The notes beneath the pieces are model-generated. The model saw nothing but the letters and a program-made list of their open reading frames with translations. It had not been told where the DNA came from and made no database searches. A stretch of DNA of 64,000 bases from Cymodocea nodosa (lineage: Eukaryota > Streptophyta > Magnoliopsida > Alismatales > Cymodoceaceae): the NCBI GenBank assembly GCA_036874045.1, contig CM072343.1, forward strand, positions 8,142,001 through 8,206,000. The letters are read 5' to 3'. The position numbers were made by a program, and so were the translations under genes. Shown piece by piece: positions 10,308-21,000 of the stretch. Each line of letters starts with the position of its first letter. Position 1 is the stretch's first letter.

Positions 10308-11447
10308 TTGCAAAGGGGTACTGAAAAATTTTCTGAACTAAACTTTAACGAAATTCTTTGGGGTGTAGCTAACCTTTCTTTAAAAGAGAACGTAGAGATG
10401 GCTGCTCCAGTAGAAAAACCATTAGGAGAGATTCTGTATCCTGAATTAATTGATGAACCTTCATGTATTCAATTGCCAAACTTTAAGGGAGATAGGTTTG
10501 AACTGAAATCTAATTATATTAGTCAATTGCCACATTTTCATGGATTAGAAAGAGAGGATGCCTATTATTTCCTTAGAGAATTTAACGAAGTTTGTCAAAT
10601 GATGAGAATGCCGAACATGAGTATAGATGCTATTAAACTTAGATATATCCATTTTGCTTTAAAAGATACAGCTAAGAAATGGTTATATACTCTATCGCCT
10701 GATTCAATTTCTACATGGACTGAATTTTGCTCTGTTTTTCTGGAAAAATACTATCCAACACATCAAAAGATTAAAAAGAAGAAAGAAATATTAATGTGTA
10801 GCCAAAAACAGGGTGAATCATTCTGGAAATATTTTGAAGGATTTAAAGATTTACTGACTCAATGTCCACATCATGCAATGAGTAAAGCACAATTAATAGG
10901 CATAATTTATGAAGGCATAGATGTTTCAACGAAATCTTTATTAGAATCTACTTGTCAAAATGGATTTTTAAAATTATGTAGTGAAGAAGCATGGGCATAT
11001 TTAGAAAATTTTGCAAAAAGATCTGCACAGTGGGAAAATTCGGCTGAAGCTATTGAAGATAAAAGATTATTGCCAAGAGGAATGCATGAAATAGATTCCA
11101 ATACTATGCTTGAGGTGAAATTTAATGAATTAACAAAGAAAATAGAAGAGTTATCATTAAATCAAAAGCTAGCAAAAAAGAATACAAGCATAAATGACTT
11201 AGATATTATTTATGCTAGAAACCAGAGAGATAACTTGGGAAATTCTTATAATCCTAATTGGAGAAATCACCCGAATTTATCTTGGAGAAACAACAATTTC
11301 CAGGGAGGAGAAAATATAAATGAGAAGAACATAAGTTATGAAGTATTAATTGAACAAGGAGCTAGAATAGAGAAATTAGAAAAGATAATCCAACAAGTAA
11401 ACAATCGTCTAGAATTTATATTTGGAAATGCTGTAAATCAAAATTAG
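10308..11447 (+). CDS. G1 main gag (capsid-like) domain, located 3' of pol
   Basis: The blocks QLPHFHGLEREDAYYFLREF, AKKWLYTLSPDSISTW, FLEKYYPT, GESFWKYFEGFKDLL and YEGID are the standard plant gypsy gag (retrotrans_gag) core. The later YNPNWRNHPNLSWRNNN is an Athila gag hallmark. A C-terminal coiled coil (IEKLEKIIQQVNN) follows. No zinc knuckle is present here; the knuckle is at the far 5' end of the element (about 1780). In usual Athila elements this domain is directly after the primer site. G2 has the same placement (49010-50132), so the order is a family feature. It has 379 codons and is open throughout in this copy. Confidence 0.9.
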   Translation: MQRGTEKFSELNFNEILWGVANLSLKENVEMAAPVEKPLGEILYPELIDEPSCIQLPNFKGDRFELKSNYISQLPHFHGLEREDAYYFLREFNEVCQMMRMPNMSIDAIKLRYIHFALKDTAKKWLYTLSPDSISTWTEFCSVFLEKYYPTHQKIKKKKEILMCSQKQGESFWKYFEGFKDLLTQCPHHAMSKAQLIGIIYEGIDVSTKSLLESTCQNGFLKLCSEEAWAYLENFAKRSAQWENSAEAIEDKRLLPRGMHEIDSNTMLEVKFNELTKKIEELSLNQKLAKKNTSINDLDIIYARNQRDNLGNSYNPNWRNHPNLSWRNNNFQGGENINEKNISYEVLIEQGARIEKLEKIIQQVNNRLEFIFGNAVNQN

Positions 11448-11738
11448 AATAGAAATATACCACTTAGATAGAAGGAACCAATGGAAGTTAGACCTACTGG
11501 AGGATTGCCAATACAAGCTATACCTAATCCTGTCAATAGAACAGTTAATGAAATTGATACCTCTTCTGGGAGGGCAGTTGAATGAAGCAACATATCTGAA
11601 GCAACTATCTGTATGTATATATGTTTTTATTTTTATTTTAAGTTAATAGTATTGTAGAGTTATGCCTTAACTCCACGAGGGTGTGCAGTAGTTATGTTAA
11701 TTTTTGTCTCTACTAAATTTTTTTTATTTATTTTACAG
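11448..11738 (+). other. Spacer between gag and F-box ORF, with splice-acceptor-like site
   Basis: The region is mostly non-coding. An inverted-repeat fragment (TTAACTCCACGAG, near 11668) is followed by a pyrimidine-rich run ending in TTTTACAG at 11738, nine bases before the ATG at 11748. G3 keeps the same arrangement on the minus strand (CAG ending at 58647, ATG at 58637). A spliced RNA for a downstream ORF is known for some plant env-class elements. Its use here is inferred. Confidence 0.45.
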
Positions 11739-11747
11739 AATCGACAA

Positions 11748-12320
11748 ATGAAATTATTGCAATTACCATGGGATGCACAAACTGAAAATTGTGGGTCAGC
11801 TTCAGGAAGACCTATAATAGGAGAAGAATGTAATGTAGGAAGACCTAATATATTTGAAGCACCAACTGAAAATTGTGGGTCAGCTTTAATATTTTTTGAT
11901 AAAAATTCTGCAATTCCTGAAAAATTATATTATTGGAGACCTACAGGAAATTGGGGTGAAGATTTACGCTTAAGTGTGTATAATTTTCTGAACAGATCTT
12001 GGAATGAAAACATTATAATATATCTAGGACAGAAATCATTAATTAACCAAACACATGTCATACTTGATGGTTATATTTATTTAGTCACGGAGATATCAAT
12101 AGCATATAGATTTGATTTATACATAGTGAGCATAGACAGTTATGATGATTATACAGAAATTTTACCTGTCCCGAGTAGAATAGCTAAACCACCAACTGAA
12201 AAATTTAATAAAATTCAAATAAGAATGTGGTATAATGAAAAAGATGATCCTACTTTATGTCTGATAAGATGGTGGGATGAACTGATGAATGATTTATGTG
12301 TAGATCTTATTAAACTATAG
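11748..12320 (+). pseudogene. G1 copy of the element-borne F-box gene (short, broken)
   Basis: This copy aligns with the G3 F-box ORF (57600-58637, minus strand) through shared blocks such as ENCGSALIF, EKLYYW, NFLNRS, IYLGQKSLIN, HVILDGYIYLVT, YIVSIDSYD and LCLIRWWDELM. These blocks correspond to the F-box-associated region of the G3 protein. This copy keeps the first residues (QLPWDA) but not a complete F-box, so it is a degraded version. It lies between gag and the 3' block, the same place as in G3. Confidence 0.75.
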
Positions 12321-13203
12321 ATAAAGTATGAACTTATTGTTATGGATTCATATCTTTAGTAAATGATAGAAGCAGGATTATATGAGATTGGTGTTTTACT
12401 GCATCTGTATTAATGAAATACGTGCATATATAGTATGTGATTAATGCTTTGTTTTGTGTGTGCATTTATTTTTAGAAAAAAAAAAAAAAAAACCTTGAGA
12501 GTTTATTGACTTGTTTGATCACGAGTCTTTTGTACTTGAGTAGATAGGTATGTAAGGATTGTTGACCTAAAAAAGGACTCTGAAAATCTGGCAACCTAAG
12601 ATCTTGATCAGATCTGGGATTGTTGACTGAAAGCTCGTTACATGGGTACATTAGAAAGCTCTTGCATGATTCAAGCTTGTCAAATTAACTTTTAAAGTAC
12701 AAAAAAAAAAAAAAACATATACTGTTCTGAAAAGATACAAGTGTTTTGTGAAATACAGATATCTTATGAATCGAGTATATTTTCTATTATCTAGAATTGC
12801 TGAAATATGAATCTGGAATTGACTTTTGAAGTTGTTTAATGGAAATACAATTCTTTATTTTACTTGTCTTAATCAGATTGAATTGGATTGTACTTTAATT
12901 TGTATGTTGTTGAAATTTCTTCTAGAAAAACTTATTGGAAAATTCAGGATTACAGATGATGAAAAGAAGAACAAACGATAATATAATTAACACCTATATG
13001 AAGATGATATACTTTGTATGTAATTTACATATATTCTAAATATCTTTACAGGTTGATTACTGAAACATACAGAATATATGTTTATGCTAAACAGAAGAAA
13101 AAAAAAAACAAAAGGGGGAGAATTAATTCTAGCACTTTTTGAAAGACCAATTAATTAAATCTTAGTTTGCTAAGGGACTAGCAAAATTTAGGTATGGGGG
13201 AAG
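12321..13203 (+). other. G1 3' non-coding block, shared with copia C2 and with G3
   Basis: No gene is seen. The stretch about 12360-13125 is homologous to 29600-30260 in copia C2 and to 55850-56600 (minus) in G3. The best part is 12494-12699, with words such as TTTGATCACGAG, GGTATGTAAGGATTGTTG, GGCAACCTAAG and GGGTACATTAGAAAGCTC. It contains three A-runs (near 12478, 12700 and 13100) and ends with a purine tract (13092-13120) that contains AAAGGGGGAGAATTAA. Confidence 0.8.
13191..13203 (+). other. Polypurine tract of G1
   Basis: The sequence AGGTATGGGGGAAG lies immediately before the TG of the 3' LTR. It is the expected primer site for plus-strand DNA. The same context occurs beside the G3 LTR (55773-55795, minus strand). 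Confidence 0.8.
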
Positions 13204-15058
13204 TGTTTAGAATGAAAAAGTGCATATTATTAACGGTTAAATGATGGTTAATTGCATAATATTTAACTTATCATATGAGAATTAAGCCATTATGTTATAA
13301 TTGCACTATTATATGCTTTAATTGAAGAATCTGCTTAATTTTGGGGAATTAATGTTAATTTAGTACATTTATGAACTGTCGGTAAATTGCAAGCTGTGAA
13401 ATTCTTAAGTATCCGAAAATGCATCTGAGCATCGGATAGTTATACCTGTAACTCTCTGGAATGTTATTTTATGTTTAAACTACTGCTGACATGTGTTGAG
13501 AGCTGGTAGATTTACTTACGTTATAACTCGTTAAGTTAGTATAACTACACGCGTTGAGTTACATGAAAATACACTAAGGCAACGTGTTAGGTTAGCGTTA
13601 TAAACTTAAGTTGTTATTTTTGCACGTGTTTTATAGTTAAATCAACGAAAGAAGTCCGTTGAGTTATCTGTAACTCCACGAACTATATATTTTCTAATAT
13701 GCCACTGTAGCGGTTGCAGGAACAGATAGTTGGAAGGAAAAACCACGTTTGCACGTATCACGTAGGAATTCAATCGCGTAGGGAGAAAGAAATCATCGTC
13801 GTTGATCTGAAGGAAGGAAATCCAACCGACCATTCAAGTAGAAGCAGTTACCACTAAAGACATATAAAAGAAAAGAAGAAAAAAAAGAAAGAGTGTGATC
13901 GATGGACGGCTAGTGTATACAGAGGAGGAGCACCGAGCTTTCTGTAAATAGTATCGGCGATTCTCCGAAGTATCACACCAACCATCGTATCACCACCATA
14001 ATCACCAATCATCGGAGGTCTATGAGGATACTTGCCTGATGTCGGGTCGATTCCGAGCCAAACACAATGCCTGACAACCATTGTGAGGAGTGATCGCGTC
14101 GCAGGAAGGGAAGACATTTTCACCAAGCGTCGACTCATATTTCCGGAGATCGTAAAGCTTTTAGCCTTGGCTTTGTGTTGATGCCTGTATGCTGAAGAGG
14201 AGATCATCTTGCAATTCTGGACTCGCGATTCTATAGGGAGAGGAGACAGAATTGTAAGTGGTTCAATTTTCAGTGGTGTAATCACGTTGCAAGTAGTGTT
14301 GGAAGTATTTACTATCAAGTGAAATTACTTTACATTTCACCTTTCGCCCATCACATCAAAACAAAAATACCAAAAAACAATTTATCTTTGTTTGTATGTT
14401 GTATTTGAGTGTTGTATTGTTGGTGTTGTATCGTGATTAATGTTATCTATATCAATTTTATGATTGTTTTATGTTAGTTTTAATTTTACAGTTTACTGAA
14501 ATTGGTTCGTACAAAACAACTTAAAGATTTTAATGGTTACTGCTTGAATCATCTGAATGTTAGTATTGCATAATGATAAATCCAATGTTAACTAGCATTA
14601 AAAAGCTTAATTGATGTTATTTACAATCTGTGGAATTGCCCAATGGTTGGCCGAATTCCTCTGTAATTAGCAGTATTATAAAGAAGAGACAGGCTCGTGG
14701 AGTTAACTTAAGTCCATGAGGATAGTCTGTTGAGTTATCCATAACTCAACGAACTTAGTCCGTTGAGTTAACTGTAACTCAACAGAGTGCTTATTGAATA
14801 TAAATTTGAATTGTTCACAATCAAACATTTCTTAAGTTCGTCAGCAATTCCCTGTGGGATCGACCTGTACTTGCACACTGATACAATAGACACTGTGCAC
14901 TTGCAGTTAAAGTACAAATTGGAATTAATATCTAAATTGTATTAAAGGTTGTTTGTTTACTTCTAAAAGAAAGAATAGGCATAAAGATAAATTAACTAAG
15001 TAAAAATAGAAGTTACAAATCCAAGTTTTTCTAGTGTAGTGTTGGGAAAACACGAACA
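13204..15058 (+). repeat. G1 3' LTR, 1855 bp
   Basis: It starts TGTTTAGAATG and ends CACGAACA. It matches 1-1610 over its last 1.6 kb, with one short length difference near 14900. The same start is seen at G2 (38738) and, reversed, at G3 (55772). The copy of the shared upstream module is at 13524-13628, and the TATA-like site is at 13863-13869. The right flank begins AGGTG. The left target repeat is off the window. Confidence 0.95.
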
Positions 15059-15500
15059 AGGTGTTTTTCATCCCTAAAAAGATTTTTCGTTTGGTGTGTA
15101 GGGATAACTGGTCAATGAGAATTCTTTGCCTTTTATATTGTATCTTCATTTCATGCATATCTTCCACGTTTAATCACTATCAATCTTCCACTTCTTCATG
15201 TCTTTTCTTTTTCCTTCATCGAAATACACACGTTCTAACCCACGTTTACATTTCGAATTTTCTTTAATCATCAATCTTAGATCTTTGAAAATTTTCCTGC
15301 AAAATAAACTTTCTCGTCAAAAATCTTTCATCAAATGTAATAAGAAGTTACTTTAATGTTAACTAAATGAGTAAAACAAGTAGATATGTAACTTAACATT
15401 TCTAACTAAACGAGTTCCTCATGTGACAAGTACTGTAGCTAACTCAACAAACTAAGTCTGTGGTGTTACGCTAACTCAATGAACCATTTTGTGGTGTTAC
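15059..15500 (-). repeat. C2-family copia LTR fragment, reversed
   Basis: The reverse complement matches the C2 LTR from about 24940 to 25400, including the TATA region (TTTTATATTG near 15131) and the CTTCATCGAAA and GTACTGTAGC blocks. G1 is inserted at its left side, so the rest of this LTR should lie left of the window. It abuts a remnant of the C1 LTR near 15520 without its own LTR terminus, so it is truncated. Confidence 0.8.
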
Positions 15501-15519
15501 GATAACTCAAGGAGCTACA

Positions 15520-15781
15520 TGCATAAAGATCAAGTTTTATATAATTCAAAATTAGTTTTGAATAAGGACTTCATTTTCTATTTGAATTGTATATTGGACA
15601 TTACAGTATCAAAATCGTTAAGAAGGGAATTGAGCTGAAAAGATATTGTAAATTCTTTCTTTAAAGTTTATAAAGAATAGAATTTTATTTATGAGTGTTT
15701 TGTGCTCTTGTTTTATTTGCTGGTAATTTTAATTACTAAAGACACAATTCACCCCCCCTCTTGTGATATAATGATCCTACA
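15520..15781 (+). repeat. C1 5' LTR, only its 3' part
   Basis: This stretch matches the reverse complement of the solo LTR end (23937-24200), including the words AATTAGTTTTGAATAAG, GACATTACAGTATCAAAA and the terminal ATCCTACA. The rest of the LTR is replaced by the C2-family fragment at 15059-15500. Confidence 0.8.
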
Positions 15782-15783
15782 AC

Positions 15784-15795
15784 TAGTATCAGAGC
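15784..15795 (+). other. C1 primer binding site (initiator tRNA-Met type)
   Basis: TAGTATCAGAGC, two bases after the LTR end, is one base away from the standard copia primer site TGGTATCAGAGC, which C2 has at 25862-25873. Confidence 0.85.
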
Positions 15796-15868
15796 ATAAT
15801 TAATAACTTTCATTTCTCTATTTAGAAATCGATTTTTCCTGTCATTTACTTAGGATCATCTGTTTAAA

Positions 15869-17580
15869 ATGGATAATACTGAAATCTTAGTTATGATTGA
15901 AGGACAGACCACTAATCGTCCTCTTATGTTCGAAGGTAGCAATTATGGCTATTGGAAATATAGAATGAAAGTATTCTTTCAATCAATTGATTTCAAACTA
16001 TGGCATATAATTAGCAATCCTATAGTGTTAGTTACGACTCCATATGATACTTGGACTTTTGATGAAATGGAGCGAATGACACTGAATGCTAAAGGTTTAA
16101 ACATCTTGTTTTATGCTTTATCTCATGATCAATTTAACAAAGTTTCTGCATATCAAACTGCATATGAGATATGGCATGCATTAGAAGTTGCCAATGAAGG
16201 TACTAATCAGGTCAAGGAATCTAAGATTAATATGTTAGTACATAAATATGATCTTTTTAAAATGCATGAAAATGAATGTATGTCTTATATGTTTTCCCGT
16301 TTTCTTGAGATTGTAAATTCATTAAAATCTTTAGGCAAGAAATTTGAGGAAAAAGACTTGGTAAGAAAGATCCTTTGATCTTTAACTAAAATTTGGGCTC
16401 AAAAGACAACATCTATTGAAGAGTCCAAAGATTTAAATACATATACTCTTGATGATCTCATAGGCAATCTGACAACCTATGAAGTACAACATTTAGATCC
16501 AAAAAGGAAGAATCCTAGAAGGGATCTAGCTTTTGAGGTTGATAAAGTCTTAGAAGTCACTAGTGATTCTAATGATGATTTACTATTGTTGACTAGAAAA
16601 TTTAGAAATCTGTTGAAGAAACGTAGGAACTTTAGGTCAGCAAAGACATTTGGAGATATGGAGAAGAAGTCATTTATGAAAGACAAAATCATATGCTACA
16701 AGTGTAATAGGCCGGGTCACTTTCAAACTGATTGTCCTCTCAATAAAAATAAGAAGAATTCGAGGAGGAATTTCAGGAATAAGAAATTCAAAAAGAGAAG
16801 GGCACTTAAAGTGACATGGGATGACTCTTCAGCTTCACAAAGTGAAGAAGCAAAGGATTCAACATCAGACAATGAATCCTCATCAACATCAGATTCAGAA
16901 GAAAATTTGGCAAATGTATGCTTCATGGCAAAATCTACTAAGGTATCCTCTGATCAAAATGCTAGTTTTGATTGTTTTGATTGTTTTGATGGATTACTTA
17001 TTGAATACAATAAACTAGCTAGAAAATATAAGTAAAAACAAAAGGAAAGAACACTAGGAAAATGCTAGATGAATCTGAAAATAAGATTGATTTTTTGAAC
17101 TTTACATTGAATAAATTTAAAGAAGAAAATCAAAAGCATGTATAGGAAATTTTAAAGTTTACTGCAATAGAAAGAAAATTGCATGCTAATTGTGAAAATT
17201 TAATTGCTAATAAAAATAAAATGATCTGTGAAATTGAAAAACTGAAACTGACTATTACTGATTTAAATTCAGAAATTGATATGTTAAAGATTAAGGTTTG
17301 CGATCAAAAGTCTACATTAAGTAAATAGAATAATAGTCAAACTATAACAAATGAACTTAGTAGTAAAATATCAAATGTAGAAAAACATGGTATTGGTTTA
17401 CATGATGCATCTTTTGAAATTTATATATTACATGATGGTACTGCTAAAAATAATGTCTTTATTTCTAGTACTAAGAATAGTAGAAGAAAAACTATTCTAT
17501 GTGTGATTAAAAAGGGAGAGAAATATGTGCAAATTGATAAAATGCAGTATATAAATGATAGCACATAATGCAAGAATTTC
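15869..17580 (+). pseudogene. C1 gag with zinc knuckle
   Basis: The N-terminus has FEGSNYGYWKYRMKVFFQSI, the usual start of the copia gag (UBN2-type) domain, followed by EIWHALEVANEGTNQVKESK and MFSRFLEIVNSLKSLGKKF. One CCHC knuckle, CYKCNRPGHFQTDC, lies near 16695-16740. A Ser-rich acidic stretch and coiled coils follow. The layout matches the long gag of SIRE-type elements and the C2 gag (26060). It is broken. Confidence 0.88.
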
Positions 17581-17924
17581 AAAAGAAATTTTCAGAAAAA
17601 TCAGGTTAAGTCATTTGAAAATTTTAATATTTTTTATTAGTTTTCTTTATATTTAAAAAATATCAGATATTGTGATCATTAATCAAATAATGTTAGAAAT
17701 AAAAATTTCAACTCGGTTTTATATAGAGATAAATGTTCTAATAATTATAATACTAAGAGAAATAAACTCAAGAATAATTATCAGAAGATAGATATGTTGA
17801 AGTCTAAAAATATTGATTATTTTGATATGACTCTCTCTAAAATTCTTGGACCCACTCAGAAATAGGTTCCAAGAAAGAAAATCTCTTCTTAACTGGTTTG
17901 TAGGTACACAAATCAAAATAGATA

Positions 17925-19150
17925 ATGGACAGTGGAGCATCCAGCCACATGACTGGAGATATACGATTACTTATAGAAGTAACAAAGACCAAGAACGGAC
18001 AAGTTACATTTGGAAATAAAAGCGAAACAAATATCCTTGGGTCTCGCAAGGTTCAAGTAACTAAAAAACATTTTATAAATGATGTCTTATTAGTGGAAAA
18101 CTTAGGTTTTAATTTATTAAGTGTTCTTGTTTTAATGAAGTTTTACAAAGTAATTTTTGAAAAAGATTCCTGTAAAATTATGGACATGTCTACAAATGAA
18201 ATTTTATTCACTACATATAAGAAAGGATCCGTTTCTATTCTGAATTTGCCTTCTGATATTGTTAAAGACAATGCTTGTTTAATTGCAAAATCGGATAAAG
18301 TTATTTTATGGCATAGAAGGCTAGGACACTCAAACTTAAAATTATTACAAAAGCTGTCTAAAAAGAATCTAGTTAGAGGTTTACCTAGTATTAAGTACTC
18401 GAAAGAGTTTATGTGTGATGCATGTCAACTAGGTAAATTACATAAAACATCATTTAAAAGTTTAAATGAAATATCAAGCAAAAGAGTATTAGAACTAGTG
18501 CATATGGATTTATTTGGACCTACCAGGACTACTAGTCTAGGAGGTAAACATTATGCTTTTGTACTAGTTGATGACTATTCTAGGTTTACTTGGGTTTATT
18601 TTCTAGCTAATAAAACTGAAGTTTTTGAAATATTTAAGATATTCTGTAATAAAGTTCAAAATGAGTAAAATGTTGAAATTCAAAAACTTAGGAGTGATCA
18701 TGGTATAGAATTTGATAATGATCAAATGAACACCTTCTGTGAAGAATTAGGCATAGATCATAGGCACTCATTTCCAAGAGCTCTTTCACAAAATGGTATA
18801 GTAGAACATAAAAATAGATCACTTCAGGAAATGTTCAGAACCATGTTAAATGAAAATAAGTTACCCCTATCTCTCTAGGCAGAAGTAGTTCATATAGCAT
18901 GTTATGTTATAAATAGAGTACATCTAAGACCAATTTTGAATAAAACTCCTTATGAGATATGGTATAATAGGTTCCCAAAATAAGTTATTTAAAACCCTTG
19001 GCTGCAAGTATTTTACTCTAAACACTAAGGAACGTAGAGACAAATTTAGAACCAAATTAGATGTGGGTATTTTTGTTGGTTATTCCATTAGAAGTAAGGC
19101 ATATAGAGTATATAGCAAATCAACAAAAACCATTGAGGAAACCCTACATG
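17925..19150 (+). pseudogene. C1 protease and integrase
   Basis: The protease shows MDSGASSHMTGD, the D-S-G-A active site of copia elements. The pre-integrase zinc domain follows with ILWHRRLGHSN and MCDACQLGKLHK (about 18300-18450). The integrase core begins at HMDLFGPTRT with VLVDDYSRFTWVYF. The C-terminal part has the copia block KLDVGIFVGYSIRSKAYRVY (about 19053-19110). Protease and integrase before RT is the Ty1/copia order. It is broken. Confidence 0.88.
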
Positions 19151-19399
19151 TGAAATTTCATGGAAATTCTCATTTGGATTTTAGACATGCTAAAAACTTT
19201 GATTCAGAAATTCTCCCAAAAATGGTACCAAATGATGTTGACAGAGAAATTGAGAGATTATCTAACGGAATAAGAAATATAAACTTAAATGACGAAGATT
19301 TAGAAGAAAATAATGTTATACCTATAGAAAATGTGGAACAACATAAAAATTGGCATTATACTTCATCTTATCCTATTGATCAGATAATAGGCGATCCTA

Positions 19400-21000
19400 A
19401 TCAAGGAGTTAGGACTAGGTCATCAGTAATCAACATTTGTGGTGCTTATTCATTTGTTTCCTTACTAGAACCTAAGAAAATTGAAGATGCCTTAGAAGAT
19501 GAATTTTGGTATTTAGCTATGCAATATGAGCTAAATCAATTTATAAGAAATGACGTGTGGGATCTAGTTCCACCACTTGAAAATTAATCTATAATAGGAA
19601 TAAGGTGGGTATTTAGAAACAAAATAGAATAGGATAGACATATGGTTAAAAATAAAGCTAGGTTAGTTGCTCAAGGTTACAAGCAAGAGGAAGGAATTGA
19701 CTATGATGAAACATTTGCTCTTGTTGCTAGACTAGAATTAATATGAATTTTTTTAGCATATGCTTGTTACATGGATTTCAAATTATATCAAATGGATGTT
19801 AAGATTGCTTTTTTAAATGGATATATAAAAGAAGAAGTTTATGTAAAACGACCTCTAGGTTTTGAAGATTTAAAACATCTCGAGTATGTTTACAAGCTTA
19901 AAAATGCATTATATAGCCTTAAACATGCCCCTAGGTCTTGGTATGAGAGATTATCTAAATTTCTTATGGAAAAGGGTACTCTATGGGAAAGGTAGATCAC
20001 ACTCTTTTTATCAAGAAGATCGAAAAAGATATATTGGTAGTTCAAATCTATGTAGATGACATCATATTTGGAGCAACAAATGATAAATTAGTTGAGTCTT
20101 TTTCAAAAGACATGACTAATCAATTTGAAATGAGTATGATGGGTGAACTATCATTTTTCCTAGGCTTACAAATTAAGTAGTTAAATCAGGGTACTTTTAT
20201 TTCACAAGAAAAATATATCCAAGATTTATTAAAGAGGTTTGGGTTAGACAACACCAAAACAAAGAATACACCAATGAGTATTATCACTAAGTTGGATAAA
20301 GATGACTCTAGAAAAACTATAAATATAAAACAATATAGAAGTATGATTAGTTCATTACTTTATTTAATAGCTAGCTGACCAGATATTATGTTTAGTGTGT
20401 GTACTTGTGCTAGATATCAATCTAATCCTAAAGAATCACACCTACTTGCTGTTAAACAAATTTTTAAATATCTATTAGGAACCATCAATTTCGGATTGTT
20501 TTACTTTAAACATAGTTCTCTAAATTTAATAGGTTATAGTGTTGCTGATTTCGTAGGATGTAAGTTTGAAAGAAAAAGCACTAGTGACACTTGTCAATTA
20601 TTAGGAAATTCTTTAGTGTCTTGGTTTAGCAAAAAGCAAAATTGTGTAGCATTATCTACAACTGAAGCTGAATATATAACTGCTACACTTTGCTGTTCTC
20701 AAATCTTATGGATCAGACAAACTTTAAAAGATTTAATTTAGCCTATGAACCAATTAAGATTTTTTGTGATAGTAGTTCTGCAATAAGTTTGTCTAAAAAT
20801 CCTGTCTTTCATTCACAAGCTAAACATATAGAAGTTTGACATCATTTTCTAAGGGATAATGTTATAAAAGGAAAAATAGTATTAAATTTTGTTCCTACCA
20901 CAGAACAATTAGCAGATCTATTTACAAAACCCTTAGATGAGAATACTTTTTCAAAATTATGATTAGAACTTGGTATCTGTAGGTTATCTGATGTTTAATT
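19400..21000 (+). pseudogene. C1 reverse transcriptase and RNase H
   Basis: The RT blocks are FKLYQMDVKIAFLNGYIKEE, ALYSLKHAPRSWYERL and the catalytic VQIYVDDIIFGAT (near 20050-20075). RNase H shows VADFVGCKFERKSTS and LSTTEAEYI, ending near 21000 with DLFTKPLDENTF. The order and motifs are those of Ty1/copia, close to C2. It is broken. Confidence 0.9.

Larger units (their letters stand above)
1..15058 (+). mobile_element. G1: Athila-type Ty3/gypsy LTR retrotransposon, 5' LTR cut by window edge
   Basis: Two near-identical long direct repeats (1-1610 and 13204-15058) enclose about 11.6 kb of internal DNA. The internal part holds a tRNA-Asp-type primer site, a zinc knuckle, aspartic protease, RT, RNase H, integrase, accessory ORFs, an Athila-like gag domain and an F-box-derived ORF. 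RT and gag hallmarks (FMDD with Athila-like flanks, and the gag signature YNPNWRNHPN) place it in the Athila lineage. Unusually, the main gag domain lies 3' of pol. The coding parts are broken in several places. The LTRs differ by a few percent by eye, so the insertion is fairly recent. It sits inside a minus-strand copia LTR, whose right remainder begins at 15059. The left target repeat lies outside the window. Confidence 0.95.

Noticed and set aside
13854-14318. 154-codon open frame on the minus strand in the G1 LTR (and 423-707 in the other LTR)
   Set aside because: It lies antisense in the LTR downstream of the TATA box, begins and ends in low-complexity sequence, matches no domain, and the two LTR copies do not keep the same length.
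15059-15781. Possible single mosaic LTR made of C2-type and C1-type halves
   Set aside because: The halves are in opposite orientations and the junction near 15500-15520 lacks LTR ends, so a truncated reversed fragment next to a C1 LTR remnant is simpler.
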